Assembly: GCA_007922305.1 (NCBI GenBank)
Contig: ML677348.1
Span: 22,608,124-22,672,123, forward strand
DNA length: 64,000 bases
DNA from: Dermatemys mawii
Lineage: Eukaryota; Chordata; Testudines; Dermatemydidae
Reading direction: 5' to 3'
Part shown: piece after piece, positions 36,101 through 48,300 of the stretch
Layout: the number at the start of each line of letters is the position of its first letter
Position numbering within the stretch: the stretch's first letter is position 1
Notes under the pieces: model-generated
The model's database searches: none
What the model saw: only the letters and a program-made list of their open reading frames with translations
What the model was told of the DNA's origin: nothing
Translations under genes and position numbers: made by a program

Positions 36101-37460
36101 CTCTTGACAATCCTTTGATATAAAGGTTGCCAAAGACCTCTCCAATTACTGCCACTCCAGTAGAACCCCTTAAGCTGTGGGAGGTCACAGAGTGGAACAC
36201 AGACAAGTTATAGTAGAGTGAATGCAGGAATTTGCTTGGGTCTAGCTAGCCCATGAATTGTAGGGGAGAATCCAGCAGAACCCAACAGAAACCAATCCAT
36301 TCTTTCCCACCCTTTCCCTAGAGCCAGAGCTGGAGCCCTGGCTTCCGTGGCTACCTCATTTTTCTGCACCCCCTAGGTACTGTCAGGATCTGCTAAATAA
36401 TGGCCTTGCTCTATTCAGAAAGGGCTGCTTTCTGCCACCCTTCTTACTTGGTGTTATATCTTACCCCACCAATAAGCCTCTTGTTTTTAGTGTCACCACT
36501 CGCAGAATAAGGTACTTCTCAGTGTGAGTCAGAGTGGCAGAATCTACCCCCAAAGCAATGGGGAACATAAGACCCTGAATTAGAAGCTCCGGATTTGGTC
36601 CACAGCAAACAAGAAAAGATTCCCGAGCAATTCTAAGCTCCCAGCTCTGGAGCCAAACACATCTCATACCACTTGCTATTACAGCGGGCTGCAGAGAAAT
36701 ATTTTCGTAGAAATTCTTTCACATCTGCACAGTAGGGATGTTAGCCAAGCTGAACAAAACTGAGAGAAATTGCTTTTTAGTATTTTCAGCCAGAAACACA
36801 GACAGAGATGGGAAGGACAGAGGCTCACCATTCACTGCTTCCCCTGACATCCAAGGAAATTATTGTGGATCATCTCAGGCTCCAGCGAATCACTAAAGCA
36901 GATGCTTAGTCTTATGCCAGGACTGCATAAGTGCATTGCTAGACTGGGGTCTCAGTCTAGGAGGATGAAAATCATTGTACCCTTCCCTGCTAATGCACAC
37001 CACATCGGAGAACGGTCGTGGGGAGAGAAACCCTTCTCACACTAGATTTCGAGATTGATTTAATCCTTGCAAGTGGGTATGAACTGCAACTGGCAACTCT
37101 GGTTCCTTGAACCTTTCTAATCCTTGAGCCTTCAGGCACATATCTTGTTTCCCAGCTGATGGCAACCTAACCTTTTCCTCTGCATCTCCGAGTTTCGTGC
37201 AAAATAAATGGTGTCAAAATGAATGCCTCCTGTTTGAGCAATGCAATGCTAGTTTGGTGCTGCTCACAATTAGGTGTGCCTCTCAGGACATTTGACAGGT
37301 GCACCCAAGTAGATTGCGCAGGCATCACAAATCCAAAAGGGGAAGAGGAGGTAAAAGTAAAAAGGAAAGAACTGAGACAAGCCGCATGGGTGATATGTAT
37401 CCCATACTTTTAGCAAACCAGAAAAAATTGACTACCTAATTTAAAGTAGCCTGAAGCATT
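33191..37460. other. no gene recognised
   Basis: 33215-33330 may be a reversed MIR/L2 tail. 34610-34690 has an old CCCTGATCCTACATGAACAG-type remnant. The open frames at 35550-36206 on both strands have no family support. 33849-33860 is a poly(G) run. Nothing else seen. Confidence 0.4.
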
Positions 37461-38250
37461 TGTTAGGATTGCCTCCCCACTCTGAACTTTAGGGTACAGA
37501 TGTGGGGACCCGCATGAAAAAAGAAATAACCCCCCCACCAAGCTTATTTTACCAGCTTGGGTTAAAATGTTTTTTCCCAGAACACAACTTTTTTTGTATT
37601 TGGACCTGGTACACTGCCACCACCAAACTAGGTTTAGGGTAGTTTGGGACCCTTCTTTCCCTTTCCACTAACCCCCCCAACTTCTTCCTTCCCTGGGAAG
37701 CTTGAGAGAAAAAAAACAAACCTTGCCTGCTTTTGTGAGACGTGCCCGATTTAAAACCAGGATCTTACACAATGAAAAACAAGCAGTCAGCTTCTTAAAA
37801 GAAAGATTTTAATAAAAGAAAAAAAGAAAGGAATAAATTCCTTATAACCATCAATAGGACAGCATTTACCATAATTAACAAAAGGATTCAGAAACCAAAC
37901 CTCTCCCCCGAGGCAACTTTCTTCCACTGTTGATATCTCTGCTGAATCTTACAATTTTAAGAAGCACCCAGCCAACACTCACCACTGAGAACCCTCCAAG
38001 TGATAAAAAGAAAGTAAACTTACTGACTACAGTACTTGATAGAATCTTATAGTTACAGTGAAAGACATAGCTGTGTTCATCCCATAGCCGAGGTGAACAG
38101 AGAGACCCAGAGAGAAACTGAAACTTAAAATCCTTTGTCTCCTGAGGAATTTTTCATTGGTCAGTTGTCCACCTTTCAGGTTACCTTTAGCTTAACCCCT
38201 TACAGGTAAACACTAATTCTAGGCTACTTCACACTTATGACAGCATTATT
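37461..38250 (-). mobile_element. candidate LTR-retroelement piece
   Basis: The reverse complement contains GTCCCCACATCTGTACCC and ends near GAGTGGGGAGGCAATCC then TAACA at 37461. This resembles the 3' end of a dispersed turtle LTR as I recall it. The other end is undefined and no coding sequence is present. It may instead be another repeat class. Confidence 0.3.
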
Positions 38251-39169
38251 AGCATTTGTGGCCAATAACTTCGCAGGGAAACACTCTTGGTAGTACAGTA
38301 TTATTCAGCTACCTTGGTGACAGTTACATGGGTCACATTTTCACAAAGATGAACTGTTCTTGATCTAGCTCTTCAACATGCCATCATAGAAATGATTTCA
38401 TCCTTACGCTGCAGTCTCTTTCCACCTCTTGTTTTTCTCTCCTCAATCTCTAGCCTTTAGTGTTTAATATCCTCTGACAGCATCCCAGGGAAGATTTTGT
38501 TCCTCGCTCCTGTTCATTTACAGGAACTTTCCTTGTTATGACTCCAGAGCCATAGAGTGACAGTTAATGTGCTGAAAGGAGGTAGCTCATCCTCAGATTG
38601 GCAGGTGAATATCTCTATGGTGATGGACCCCAAGACTATTTGCCAAGAGCATGCACTGGAACTGGCAACACAGGACATAGATCAACTGCCCTTCTTAGAT
38701 TCATAGATTCCAAGGCCATTGTGATGCCGGCTTCGGCCCAATAACCTGTGGTTAAATGGCAGTATATATTGTTAAAAGATACCTAATGTTGAGGTAAAGA
38801 CTTCAAGTGACCGAGGATACACCTCAATCTTAGGTAAGCTATCCCAGGGTACAATTTCCTTCAGTGCTAAAAATTTGTAATTTATTTCCAATTTGGATTT
38901 TTCTATTGTCAACTTCCAGCCACTGGATTTTGTTATGTCATTTTCTGATGAACTGAAGAGCCATATCATCTCAGATGCCACAGCATCAGGAATACCTACA
39001 GTTTGGCTGAGTACGGCCTACCCTCCCCTTACTCACGCAGATTGCTTCTGGAAGAATACTATGCATTATGAATTATGGCTGGGGAGGCTAAAATAAATCA
39101 TTATTAAAGAACAGCAGGCTACGAGTCCTTTGCAAAAGAAGAAGAAACCAGAGGTGGCTAATGTGGCTC
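38251..39169. other. no gene recognised; short CR1 scrap
   Basis: 38698-38740 (TTCATAGATTCCAAGGCCAT) is a short reversed CR1 3' scrap. The remainder is unique-looking. Confidence 0.4.
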
Positions 39170-40065
39170 AGTGCTCCAGAGTTTGGTAGTTTCTGTGCTG
39201 AAAATTAGGTATGAGTTTGTCGTCCAAAGGAAAAAGGCCAGTGCAGTTTTACACACAGACACAAGAGCCTCTACGCTGCTCTGGGTGACTGCACTTGGAA
39301 TAATGCATCAGTTCAATTCTCATCCTTACCCGAAAGTTATTGATAAACTGTGTAGAGCGCAGAGAAGAGCAGAGGGCTGGAGGAGTTGATTTATGAGGAA
39401 AGATTCAAGGAGCTAACTATTGTAAATAGGTTAAATGATGACAAGGAGGAACATGACAACTGCCTATATTATGTGAAGGGTGTAATCACCAAGGAGGAAG
39501 CGGGGTTATTTTGGATCTTTCTGAGTGGTATGCACAAGAAATAATTTGAGTTGTGCAGAGAACAGAAGTTCAGCTTTGCAAAGGGCCTTGAGATTTTTGA
39601 AAACAAAATTCCATTGCAATTCAGAGTGAAACCCCGAAGTTTTGAAATTCTCCATGATTCCAACTTTGTTTTAGATTATATGATAATACATAAAACAATA
39701 CAAAATAAATTCTAAACAAAAACTGATTCAAAATGAAAAACTGAATAGTTTTATTTAAAAAAAAATTGGAATGGGACATTTTGACATTGTCAGAATTCCC
39801 ACCCCCCCGACACACACACTCTTTTTTTCTCCAGAACAAAATTATGGCAAAATTGACATGATTTCGTGAATTATTTCTATTTCAACTGCACTTCATTTTA
39901 CAATGGAAAACTGTTCTAAGATATTTTGCCAGCTCTAGAAACAATAGAAAGTAAGAAAGAAACATTAGTTGAATGTCATAGTCTCTGACAGAGTGATGTA
40001 TTAATAGTCTGGAATGGCCTCCCAGGAGGAACAGATGACAGTCCTGTATTTCAGAACATGTAAAG
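39170..40065 (+). mobile_element. diverged CR1-type LINE 3' region
   Basis: GAGTTGATTTATGAGGAAAG, then AAGGAGCTAACTATTGTAAA, then AACATGACAACTGCCTATAT, then TATGTGAAGGGTGTAATCAC and, later, AGTCTGGAATGGCCTCCCAG follow the order of the C-terminal ORF2 and 3' UTR of CR1/L3-like LINEs. The middle (39600-39900) is unrelated or very diverged. Confidence 0.55.
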
Positions 40066-40068
40066 TTA

Positions 40069-40315
40069 AGCCATGTCTACACTTAGAAGTTTACAGTAAC
40101 ACAGCTGTAAGAGCGCTTGTGTAGCTGCGTTATGCCAATGGGAGAAAGCTCTCCTGTCAACATAATAAAACCAGTTCAATGAATGTCAGTAGCTATGTCA
40201 GTAGGAAAGCGTCTCCCATTGACATAGCACACATGCACTTATGCCAGAAAAACTTACATCACTTGGGGTGTGCGACGGAAGTTTTGCTGACATGAGTGCG
40301 TGTATAGACGTGGCC
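40069..40315. mobile_element. 247-bp PIF/Harbinger-like MITE
   Basis: The left end AGCCATGTCTACACTTAG and the right end GTGTATAGACGTGGCC are inverted repeats. They are flanked on both sides by the 3-bp duplication TTA (40066-40068 and 40316-40318), as expected for PIF/Harbinger. No coding capacity. Confidence 0.7.
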
Positions 40316-40318
40316 TTA

Positions 40319-43300
40319 CAATGGACAAGATACTAGACCACAAACCATGTGGCCTTGGTAGGGATTGCATACCCTAACAGATTGCTTCTCTCTCTTATAA
40401 ATTAGATTATGTGAAAAACAAGTGATAAATTAATTACTGATTTACATTCTTTGCTTTAATTCAGTGGTCTTGTCTACAGGGAGCATTTCTTGAAAACCCC
40501 CCAACCATTATTGTATGGTATTTTTACATTTGTCTCATGTATGCTTGTTCTAAGCGGGGTTAGACAATATAAACACCAATAGCCAGTTTATGTTTGTGTT
40601 CCCACCATGGATAGCACAGATGTAGTTGCAGCTATAATAGTGCAATAGTGGCAAAATTTGAGAAATGTCTCAGTGTAGTATCAGACAAAGGGATTGCACA
40701 AGATATAAATGCAGATTTGGCAAGAAACAGCCATGAGTCTAAGATAGCTTGCCCAACTCAGGCGAACGCCTGAAACTCTCATAAAGCTTTCTACCACAAT
40801 TTCCTAAAGAAGGAACTGAGACATGATCATCTGTATAATCATCATTTTAATGCAGATTATATAAAGCATTGATAAAAGCATTGTAACTGGAAACATTCAC
40901 TGGGCCTGATTCTCCCATCACACTGGGTTTTACAATGTTGACTTTAACTGAGTTACTTGTGATTTACATCAATTTAGGGGAATTAGGCCCCGGGCCTTTC
41001 AGACAAAAATCAACAAAATGTTTTCACTACACAGTGATGACAAGATCTATGAGAGTCCCTTTAAGATGGAGCTTAGAGCCTTTGAGGGAAGCACTGAACT
41101 ATGTATCTAAGGTTTCTATAGTACTATTGACAATGACATATGACATCTGTTTTAACTAAACACCAAAATAAAATTTCGCAATGCTGCCCAAAGGCATTAT
41201 ATCAGATGAGAAAAATAAATTATGCATATTTAAATACAAAGAGTTCTTAAAGCCCACATTGTAAAAGAGACATGTTCAAGTATTATGCTAGGTTCCCTAC
41301 TTTCAAAATAAAGGATGTCAAATTATTATATTATAAGCCATTACAGTCATTCAGTCCTATATTAAATGTAGAGATGACACTGCTAGAAAAACAATCTCGT
41401 TCAACATTTACTAGCTCTGAATTACATTTGCAGTAGAATAAAGGAAACACTCCCTTAGGTATAATTAATTGTGAAAATGAATCCTAATAGTTTAGCACAG
41501 TTCATATTGATTTTGTCTCAGATCTCTTTTATGTTGCAGGAATCAGATGGAAATCCATGCACTGTCCTTGTTCCCATGATTGCCAGAATACAGTTGCCTT
41601 AGAGATATGATGTCACATTTGTAAAAGTGGAATACAGATATTTCAGCCACATTGCTCTTGACAGATCAAGCCTCTGAAATTCTTCTTGGGGTCTCTTTTG
41701 AATGGATTACAGGAAGAGAACTCACACAAATAGATTCAGCAAAATATCTGTAACATGTGATGCTACTGTACATTTAAACATTTTGGAATGAAAAATCAGA
41801 GAGGTCACTTTAAAGGCTAACTCCCTATTCTTCTCAGAGTGACATTAGGAAACACATAATTATGCTTTCTACCAGCACCAATAAATGTATGTTGAATATT
41901 AAAGGGAAAGCAAGCAAGTGAAACCTTTTAGTGTTACAAAAATGTGCAGTACTGTATAATAATTTATAATATCCTGAGTGCATTTGATACACATGCCTAA
42001 AATAATTATTAAATTAAATACTTCAGCTGAATGCCTAAATTATTCACTCATTGGAAAACTCTGGTAAATGTCTGCTGGAAATGGAAAGTACAAGAAGTCA
42101 GTTAAACTGTATTACACTTGAGTTGCCAGGATTCTTTGGAGGCACGTGTCCCTTCCAGCAAAGCAAGACTTTATTTTTCCTGTCACATGTAGAATTTAGC
42201 ATGCTCATCAAGTAGTGTACTCTTACGTTGTCACACAAGCGACCCACGTTCATAAAGGACTATGGGACTCAAAGGACAAAACCAGGGCACATATGATGCT
42301 AACACATGCAGCCTCAGGATAAGCAAATGCAGTTCATCTCTCTCATTACATTATTCAATAGCAACTGATCCATGAAGTGAAATGAGGACAGCATAGGCTG
42401 AATCGAGGAATGCTGACTTGTTTGCTATATAGGCTGATAATGGGAGACCATTGTGAAACCATCATATGGGGTATGGCTTGGTGGATCCTTACAAAGATCC
42501 TGTGCTCAGGAGGGAGGCTCCATGCTGGCTCTGTGCTATTTTAGAGGAGACGGCTGGGGCTATGTGTGAGAGAGCATGAATAGCTGAACACATGGTTTCT
42601 GGCTAAGAACTGCTGCATTGAAAGACAGACTGTGTAAAGGCAGCACTGCATCCCCACAGGGTAGATTCTGTCTCCTTAAACACCTGCTCTGGACAGTCAT
42701 ATGAAGCTCTCTTATTCTGTTTACAGGGGCCTTTTGTGGCATTTGTGAATTTCACCATACAAAAAGATAGCAAGAGAAGAAAAAAATGTAAAGGAAGAAA
42801 AGACCCGTTGTGCAAAATACAGTGCTGTCTGGGAAAGGTGAAACCCTTCCGGCATGTTAGTAGTTGCAATTTTTGGTGCATATGTCAGTGTATGTTACAC
42901 CAGTCAGTGTGTGTTACATGTGCTACTCTCTGCTCCATCCACAGCAGACTGGGGCCTGTTACAGTTCACAAGCTCTGACCAGAAGACCACACAGGAAAAT
43001 CTACACACCCACCTCAGAGACCTGAAGGTTCCTGCCCAATGCTGAAGTAGCGCTGTTCTAATATAATACTTGTTCATTCATTTCTCAAAGCCTGTTCAAT
43101 AATTAGAATATATCAATGCAAACGAAAAGCTTCATCCAGAATTTACACCTGCATTGAATGTTAATTATACTGTATATTTACAGAAGATAGTATTCAGTAT
43201 GATAATATACTCACTCTCTCCTCACAGCCCATCCCAGTAATAAGTAATAATACCATTTACTACCTTTGATAATGGCTCAGGGAAATGTTATAAATTCAAA

Positions 43301-43504
43301 CTAGAAGTTAATGGGTGGGAAGGGTCATTTAACAAGCATGTCAGAATAATTTATGAATTATGTTAAAAGTTTCCCTAGAAGTGGTGAGCAGCAGCAGCAA
43401 AAAAACCTCTACACTTACAAACTGTACACACAGCTGTGAAAGAACATGCTGAGACTACAGTTATTCAGTCCTTCCTGTTCCTTTTATTTGATTCTATATA
43501 AATA
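40319..43504. other. no gene recognised
   Basis: AT-rich unique sequence. 40900-40985 holds an old amniote-repeat remnant (TGATTCTCCCATCACACTGG). Open frames at 42560-43045 are short and overlap on both strands. Confidence 0.4.
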
Positions 43505-43660
43505 TATTTGTTACGTAGAGCCTAGTACTATGGGCCACTGACTTGGCTGGGATCTCTCAGTTATTATTTATTTATTGTGTGGTGGCAGCACCATCGTGGT
43601 AGGTTTTGTACAAACACAGAAAAAAAGCTGGCCCCTGCTCAGAAATATAGTCTAAATAAT
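43505..43660. repeat. two MIR/L2-type tails in opposite orientations
   Basis: 43510-43565 (AGAGCCTAGTACTATGGGCC then TGGGATCTCTCAGTTATTA) is a forward tail; 43575-43655 (TTGTACAAACACAG then GGCCCCTGCTCAGAAATATA) is a reversed one. They abut head to head at a TTATTTATTTATT run. Confidence 0.5.
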
Positions 43661-44003
43661 GTAGTGTAATAGAAATAATGAACAACAATGGTAACAATGG
43701 CTTGGGAGGCTCAGCGTGAGCACATTTTCAGTGGAACTACTATTTTTGCATTTGTTCTGTGACTTGGGATAATTTTCTTATATAAATGGTAATTTTTCCA
43801 ACAGACACCATAAGTTTCTAACATCACACTTGAACAGGCCTGAGCAACCTGGTGGAACTGCAGAATGATCTTAAACTGCCAATCACATCCCAACTGCAAA
43901 TGCTACAGCACTAAAGCTACAGGCAGAAGCTGAGAGGGGAGAGGAGAGGTACCTTGAGTGAAATGAAACAGAGAAAGATAACTGAAAGTTGAAAGGTTTA
44001 AGA

Positions 44004-44310
44004 TTAGCAGCATGTTAGTCTGTATCCATAAACCAAACGAGGAATATTTGTGGTACCTTTGAGACTAACCAATGTATTTCAGCATAAGCTTTCATGAGCT
44101 ATAGCCCACTTCATTGGATGCACAGAATGGAACACACAGAAGTAAGATGTATTTATATACACAGAAAGCATAAAACGTTGGAAATTACCATACCAATTCT
44201 AAGAGACTGTTTAATTTGGATGGGCCATTATCAGCAAGAGAAAAAAACCATTTTGTAGTGATAATTAAGTGATCTATGTCTGGCAGTTGACAAGAAGGAT
44301 CCCTTTGCAA
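44004..44310 (-). mobile_element. Penelope-like element 3'-end fragment (copy D)
   Basis: The plus strand reads GATTAGCAGCATGTTAGTCT, then TGTGGTACCTTTGAGACTAA, then CATAAGCTTTCATGAGCTAT, then AGATGTATTTATATACACAG, CATACCAATTCTAAGAGACT and GTTGACAAGAAGGATCC. It is the longest copy of this family here and shares its extended 3' region with copy C. The GIY-YIG coding part is not reached. Confidence 0.6.
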
Positions 44311-44479
44311 CTTTCATAATGAGTGCAAACATTTCAGTCCACCTAGCATACAGGCAGGGAGAACTGAAAGCCAAGAAATATACAAAATACAAAAGAAACA
44401 TCCCCTCTCCAATATGTTTCTCTCCTCTGATTCTGTGTCTCCTAAAATGGCATGCCCACAGCTAGAGCTTGCACTCCTT

Positions 44480-45190
44480 TTTATTGACCTCTTTGTGCCT
44501 GCCAGCTGCCCGATTACTAAGTAGCATATGATAGCCTTGGCTGCTTAGTGCAGCGGGAAATGAGTGTGAGCAGAAAGAGTGGAGGAGTGGGTACATAGAA
44601 AGAAAAGAAGGATTTGAAAATACCTCCCCATAGTGTGGATACCAGGGGCTTCATTGTAGGAGCCCAGCTTCACGAAGTTGTTAGGAACATGGCCCAGGAC
44701 GAAGAGGAGTCAAGGAAAGAGTAGCTGTACACAGCATGCTGCTTTCAGGGCAGCACAATCGATGTTGCAGCTTGCACTGAATGTTACTGTTGCTCTGGGA
44801 GAAGCAGCAACTCTCTTCAGGGCTTTTCCACATTGGAGGTCTGAGAATATGGGAGGCAGAAAATGGCAGTCAGACAATGGAGCCATTTTGCTGGTATAAT
44901 TCAGAAAGATTTGGGGGTGTTGTGCACAGATGGCCTCGTTCCCACAGATCTCTACTTTCCATGAGAACTTCCCCAGGCAACCCTGTCTCTGACTCTTTAA
45001 TCCTGCTGCTGGTCTTGCCTCCCACAGGGGAACAAGGCAGCCAAATGGGTACAAATCCCTTATAAGTCCACTTCTTCCTCAGCGCTTATCAGGTAAAGAA
45101 AAGAGGAGAGACCTACTATCAGGAGAGTAAGATGTCAGGCAATGCTAACAGTTATTTCCCAGTTACTACCCAAGGATAAGAGATGTTACC
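44480..45190 (-). other. LACC1: probable LACC1 3' UTR with candidate poly(A) signals
   Basis: Downstream of the stop codon the minus strand has ATTAAA at 45001-44996 (about 190 nt after the stop) and the canonical AATAAA at 44485-44480 (about 705 nt after). The latter is taken as the likely gene end. No transcript evidence is available, so the true end is unknown. Confidence 0.4.
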
Positions 45191-45365
45191 TCAGTCTCTG
45201 ATCGATATGAAACCAATCTGTGTGCCAAAGTTAGTGCCATCACGAACATGAGAGTAAAATGTATCAGGGTGGCATGCTGTGCAGAAAGTGAGACTTTGGT
45301 TGTGGTCAGCAACATAATCATCCTGTATGTTCTGAGGGAGAATCCCTCCAGTCTCTAGAAGAATT
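45191..45365 (-). CDS. LACC1: LACC1 coding exon 5 (residues 383-440 and stop)
   Basis: The acceptor TTCTTTAAG|AATTC follows a long pyrimidine tract, and the first base completes Arg383. The exon reads [18 protein letters not shown], then [17 protein letters not shown], and ends [11 protein letters not shown] followed by TGA at 45193-45191. The C-terminal [11 protein letters not shown] block is diagnostic of LACC1. Confidence 0.95.
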
Positions 45366-48300
45366 CTTAAAGAAAGGAAGAAAAAGAAAAGATGAACATT
45401 TTATCAAATGGCACGTTCCTTAAGCAGTGTGTTGCTTTTATTGCAATAGCTGTATTAATACCATAATTAGATTAAAATCAGTGGTTTTGCTCAGTCTTTA
45501 GGACACATACTTACGCTTGAACATGTATACAGAACAAAGAATCTACGCTTAAGGCATAAAATAGCTGAAATATAGCAACATTCCAGACTAGAAGAGTTGG
45601 TTCTGTCCTGACATGCTGTTAAAGGAAACTCGATACTTTGGCAACATATGCAAAACGTAACAAAACTTTGCTTGTAAATTCGTAATCCAGGAAAGCTCAG
45701 TTCAGTATATGGTATTGTTGGAGGCAGTGGGGATTTTTTTTTGGTCCATCCCACCCAATTTTTCAAGTGGGATTCAGCAGTACACATGGTGAGCAAATAT
45801 CGTCCCTAGGTTCATTCATTACGGGCTTGACACTGCAACACTCCCATGAAATTCTGAGGGCCCTCAACTCCTACCCAGCATGATCACACTCCATATCAGT
45901 GACTAACTAGGATTAGAACCTAAATTTCTTCTGACTCGGTCTTTTGTCCTAATCCCTAGGCTACTTAACACAATAAACTATAGCGTAAAAAACACACATC
46001 AGACTTACCGTGTTGCCCTTCTAATATCAATATAGGGAGTTGGAGATTCAAACTGTCTGACGCATTTTGGATCAAGCCTGTAAAATTCCTTTGCTGATTC
46101 CCGAGGAAGTGTAAAACAGCATGGTCCAACAGATGGGCCCAGCACCACAAGTATATCCTTAACATTACAGCCATATTCTGTGATCATAGCATTTACTGTA
46201 GCCATAGCAATGCCTACCAAAGTTCCTTGCCATCCTAAGAAAAAACATAAGGGGAAAAATCCTGTAAGATAATTTTTAAATTGAATGGTTACAGAAAATT
46301 ACTTATTAATTATTATTTATTATTATTATTTTATTAAGGCTCTAAAAGCCAAATACAGGGAGGAATAATTAGCTTTTAGCAAACATTAACAGTCATCAGA
46401 GCATTCTTATGAAGTAGCTGCATTACCATTTTAGAGATGGAGAAACTGAAGAAGAAAGGACCTTTCAATTGCTCAAAGGCAGAGGAAGTCAATATTACAA
46501 GTGGGCTTAGAATTCAGAAATGCTTTGCTCCCAGCCTGATTTTAGACCATTGAATTATACCTCACTGTTCACTCTGTGTTGCAATATCTCATGGGTTAAA
46601 TACTGTTAAGGTTTATAATCTTACATGACATCACTGTGGAAAAATATTATTTAGAGAGGGGAAAAAACATTTTATATTAAAAAAAATCTCCTTATTTGTG
46701 CTATTTGGCTGAAGCAAGTGTAAACTGTGCTGTGTGCTGGGATTGTTTGGACTACATTAAGGAAGAAAGCCCAGATCTGACTACCTGTACCTTACACAGA
46801 GCTCAAGACAGGCTTTACACAGAGCAGAGTGTGCCTTAAAGTAGAGGCTAAGGCCTTGGTTACACTGGCACTTTATAGCGTTATAAAGCCCCCAGTAGCG
46901 CTATAACCTCCTACCCGTCCACACTGGCAAGGCATGTAGAGCGCTATAACTATAGAGTTATAGCACTCCTGGTAATCCACCTCCGCACGGGGAATAAGGG
47001 CTGTAGCGCTCCCGCTGTAGTGCTACGGCATGAATGTGGACACCCACTGCGCTACAAGTGATCTCTTGAGATGCCTAGAACCATTTAAGGCAATTGACGT
47101 CGTTTCCCTTTCTTTTGAACTCATTAGAGGAATGCGGAAATACCTTTTTAGAGTTTCTCTCTTAACTTGGCAGATAAGCAATGCACATATTTAAGGAGGG
47201 AGCATGTGTGAAAACAAAGCCCTCTGTGAACGGACACATGCTGACAGGCTTGCTGACAGGCTCTCAGAAGGACGGAAAAACCACTGGCTCTCTCCCTCCG
47301 CATACACACAACACGTCCCCCCCACCCTCCTCGTTTGAAAAGCACGTAGCACCCAGCTGAATGCTGGGATACCTGCCCTAATGCGCTGTTCTTAATGCCG
47401 CCTGAAGTGCCGCAAATGTGGCCATGCTATACCGCTGGCGCATCTCAGTGTGGACACGCAATAGCGCTATACATATTGCTGTATAAGGGGACCGCTATAA
47501 CCAAAAGTGCTATAATTCTGTAAGTGTAACCATGGCCTAAGGTATTTTGTTTCTTTTTTCCCCCCTCCTTTTCTGTGACCCCTGGCTCGAGTCTGGGCCA
47601 CAAAATGGTATTTAGGGATATACAGGGCATGGTTTAAAGCAATTTTTAAATGTTTATCAAAATAATTTGACCTGCTACTGACTTCAGGCATGGATTTGGG
47701 GAGCGCCAGTAGGATGGAGATGGGGAGAGAATATGTGACTGGTGAGGGACATGACAGAATACAAGGCATGTGGATTGGAGAGAGGGGAATTGGGTGAAAC
47801 GTTACCTGGTCCTGGAATGGGAAGGTGAAGCAGATGGAGGGAGTGTATGGAGGGGGCAGAGCAGACCGGCAGAGGATGGACAGGGTGGAGCAGCTTTGGG
47901 GTCAGGGAAGGGGAGAGCAGATAATTCAGGGGGAACATAGAAAGGGACAGAGCAATGCACAAGCTCTTATCCATATTAAACTTTTAACACCTAACATTCT
48001 AGATATAAAACTCCAACCACTTAAAATTTTCAATGTGGATAAAAGCTTCCCTTTTATCCCTGCTCTCTCCTGTCACCACTCACTTCCTCCATGCATATAA
48101 TACACACACACACCTCATATAGCTACCTACACCCATACACCCTTCCTTTACGTATAAAGACTGTAGAGGGGAGCTCCACTCTGATGGATCCCCTAAGGGC
48201 TATTAGATGCATGGACCTCTGGCACAATCTGATTGAAACGTTTCACGCTCACACCAAACACTGGGCAATTCACAAACACAAATCTTGTTAGAAACAGTTA

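Noticed and set aside
35550..36206. Possible small gene or pseudogene on either strand
   Set aside because: Frames are open but nothing in them matches a family that I know; no splice-site pattern.
1..44000. SERP2, ENOX1 or other genes near LACC1 in human
   Set aside because: Looked for their characteristic protein blocks among the readable frames and found none; the downstream region appears gene-free here.
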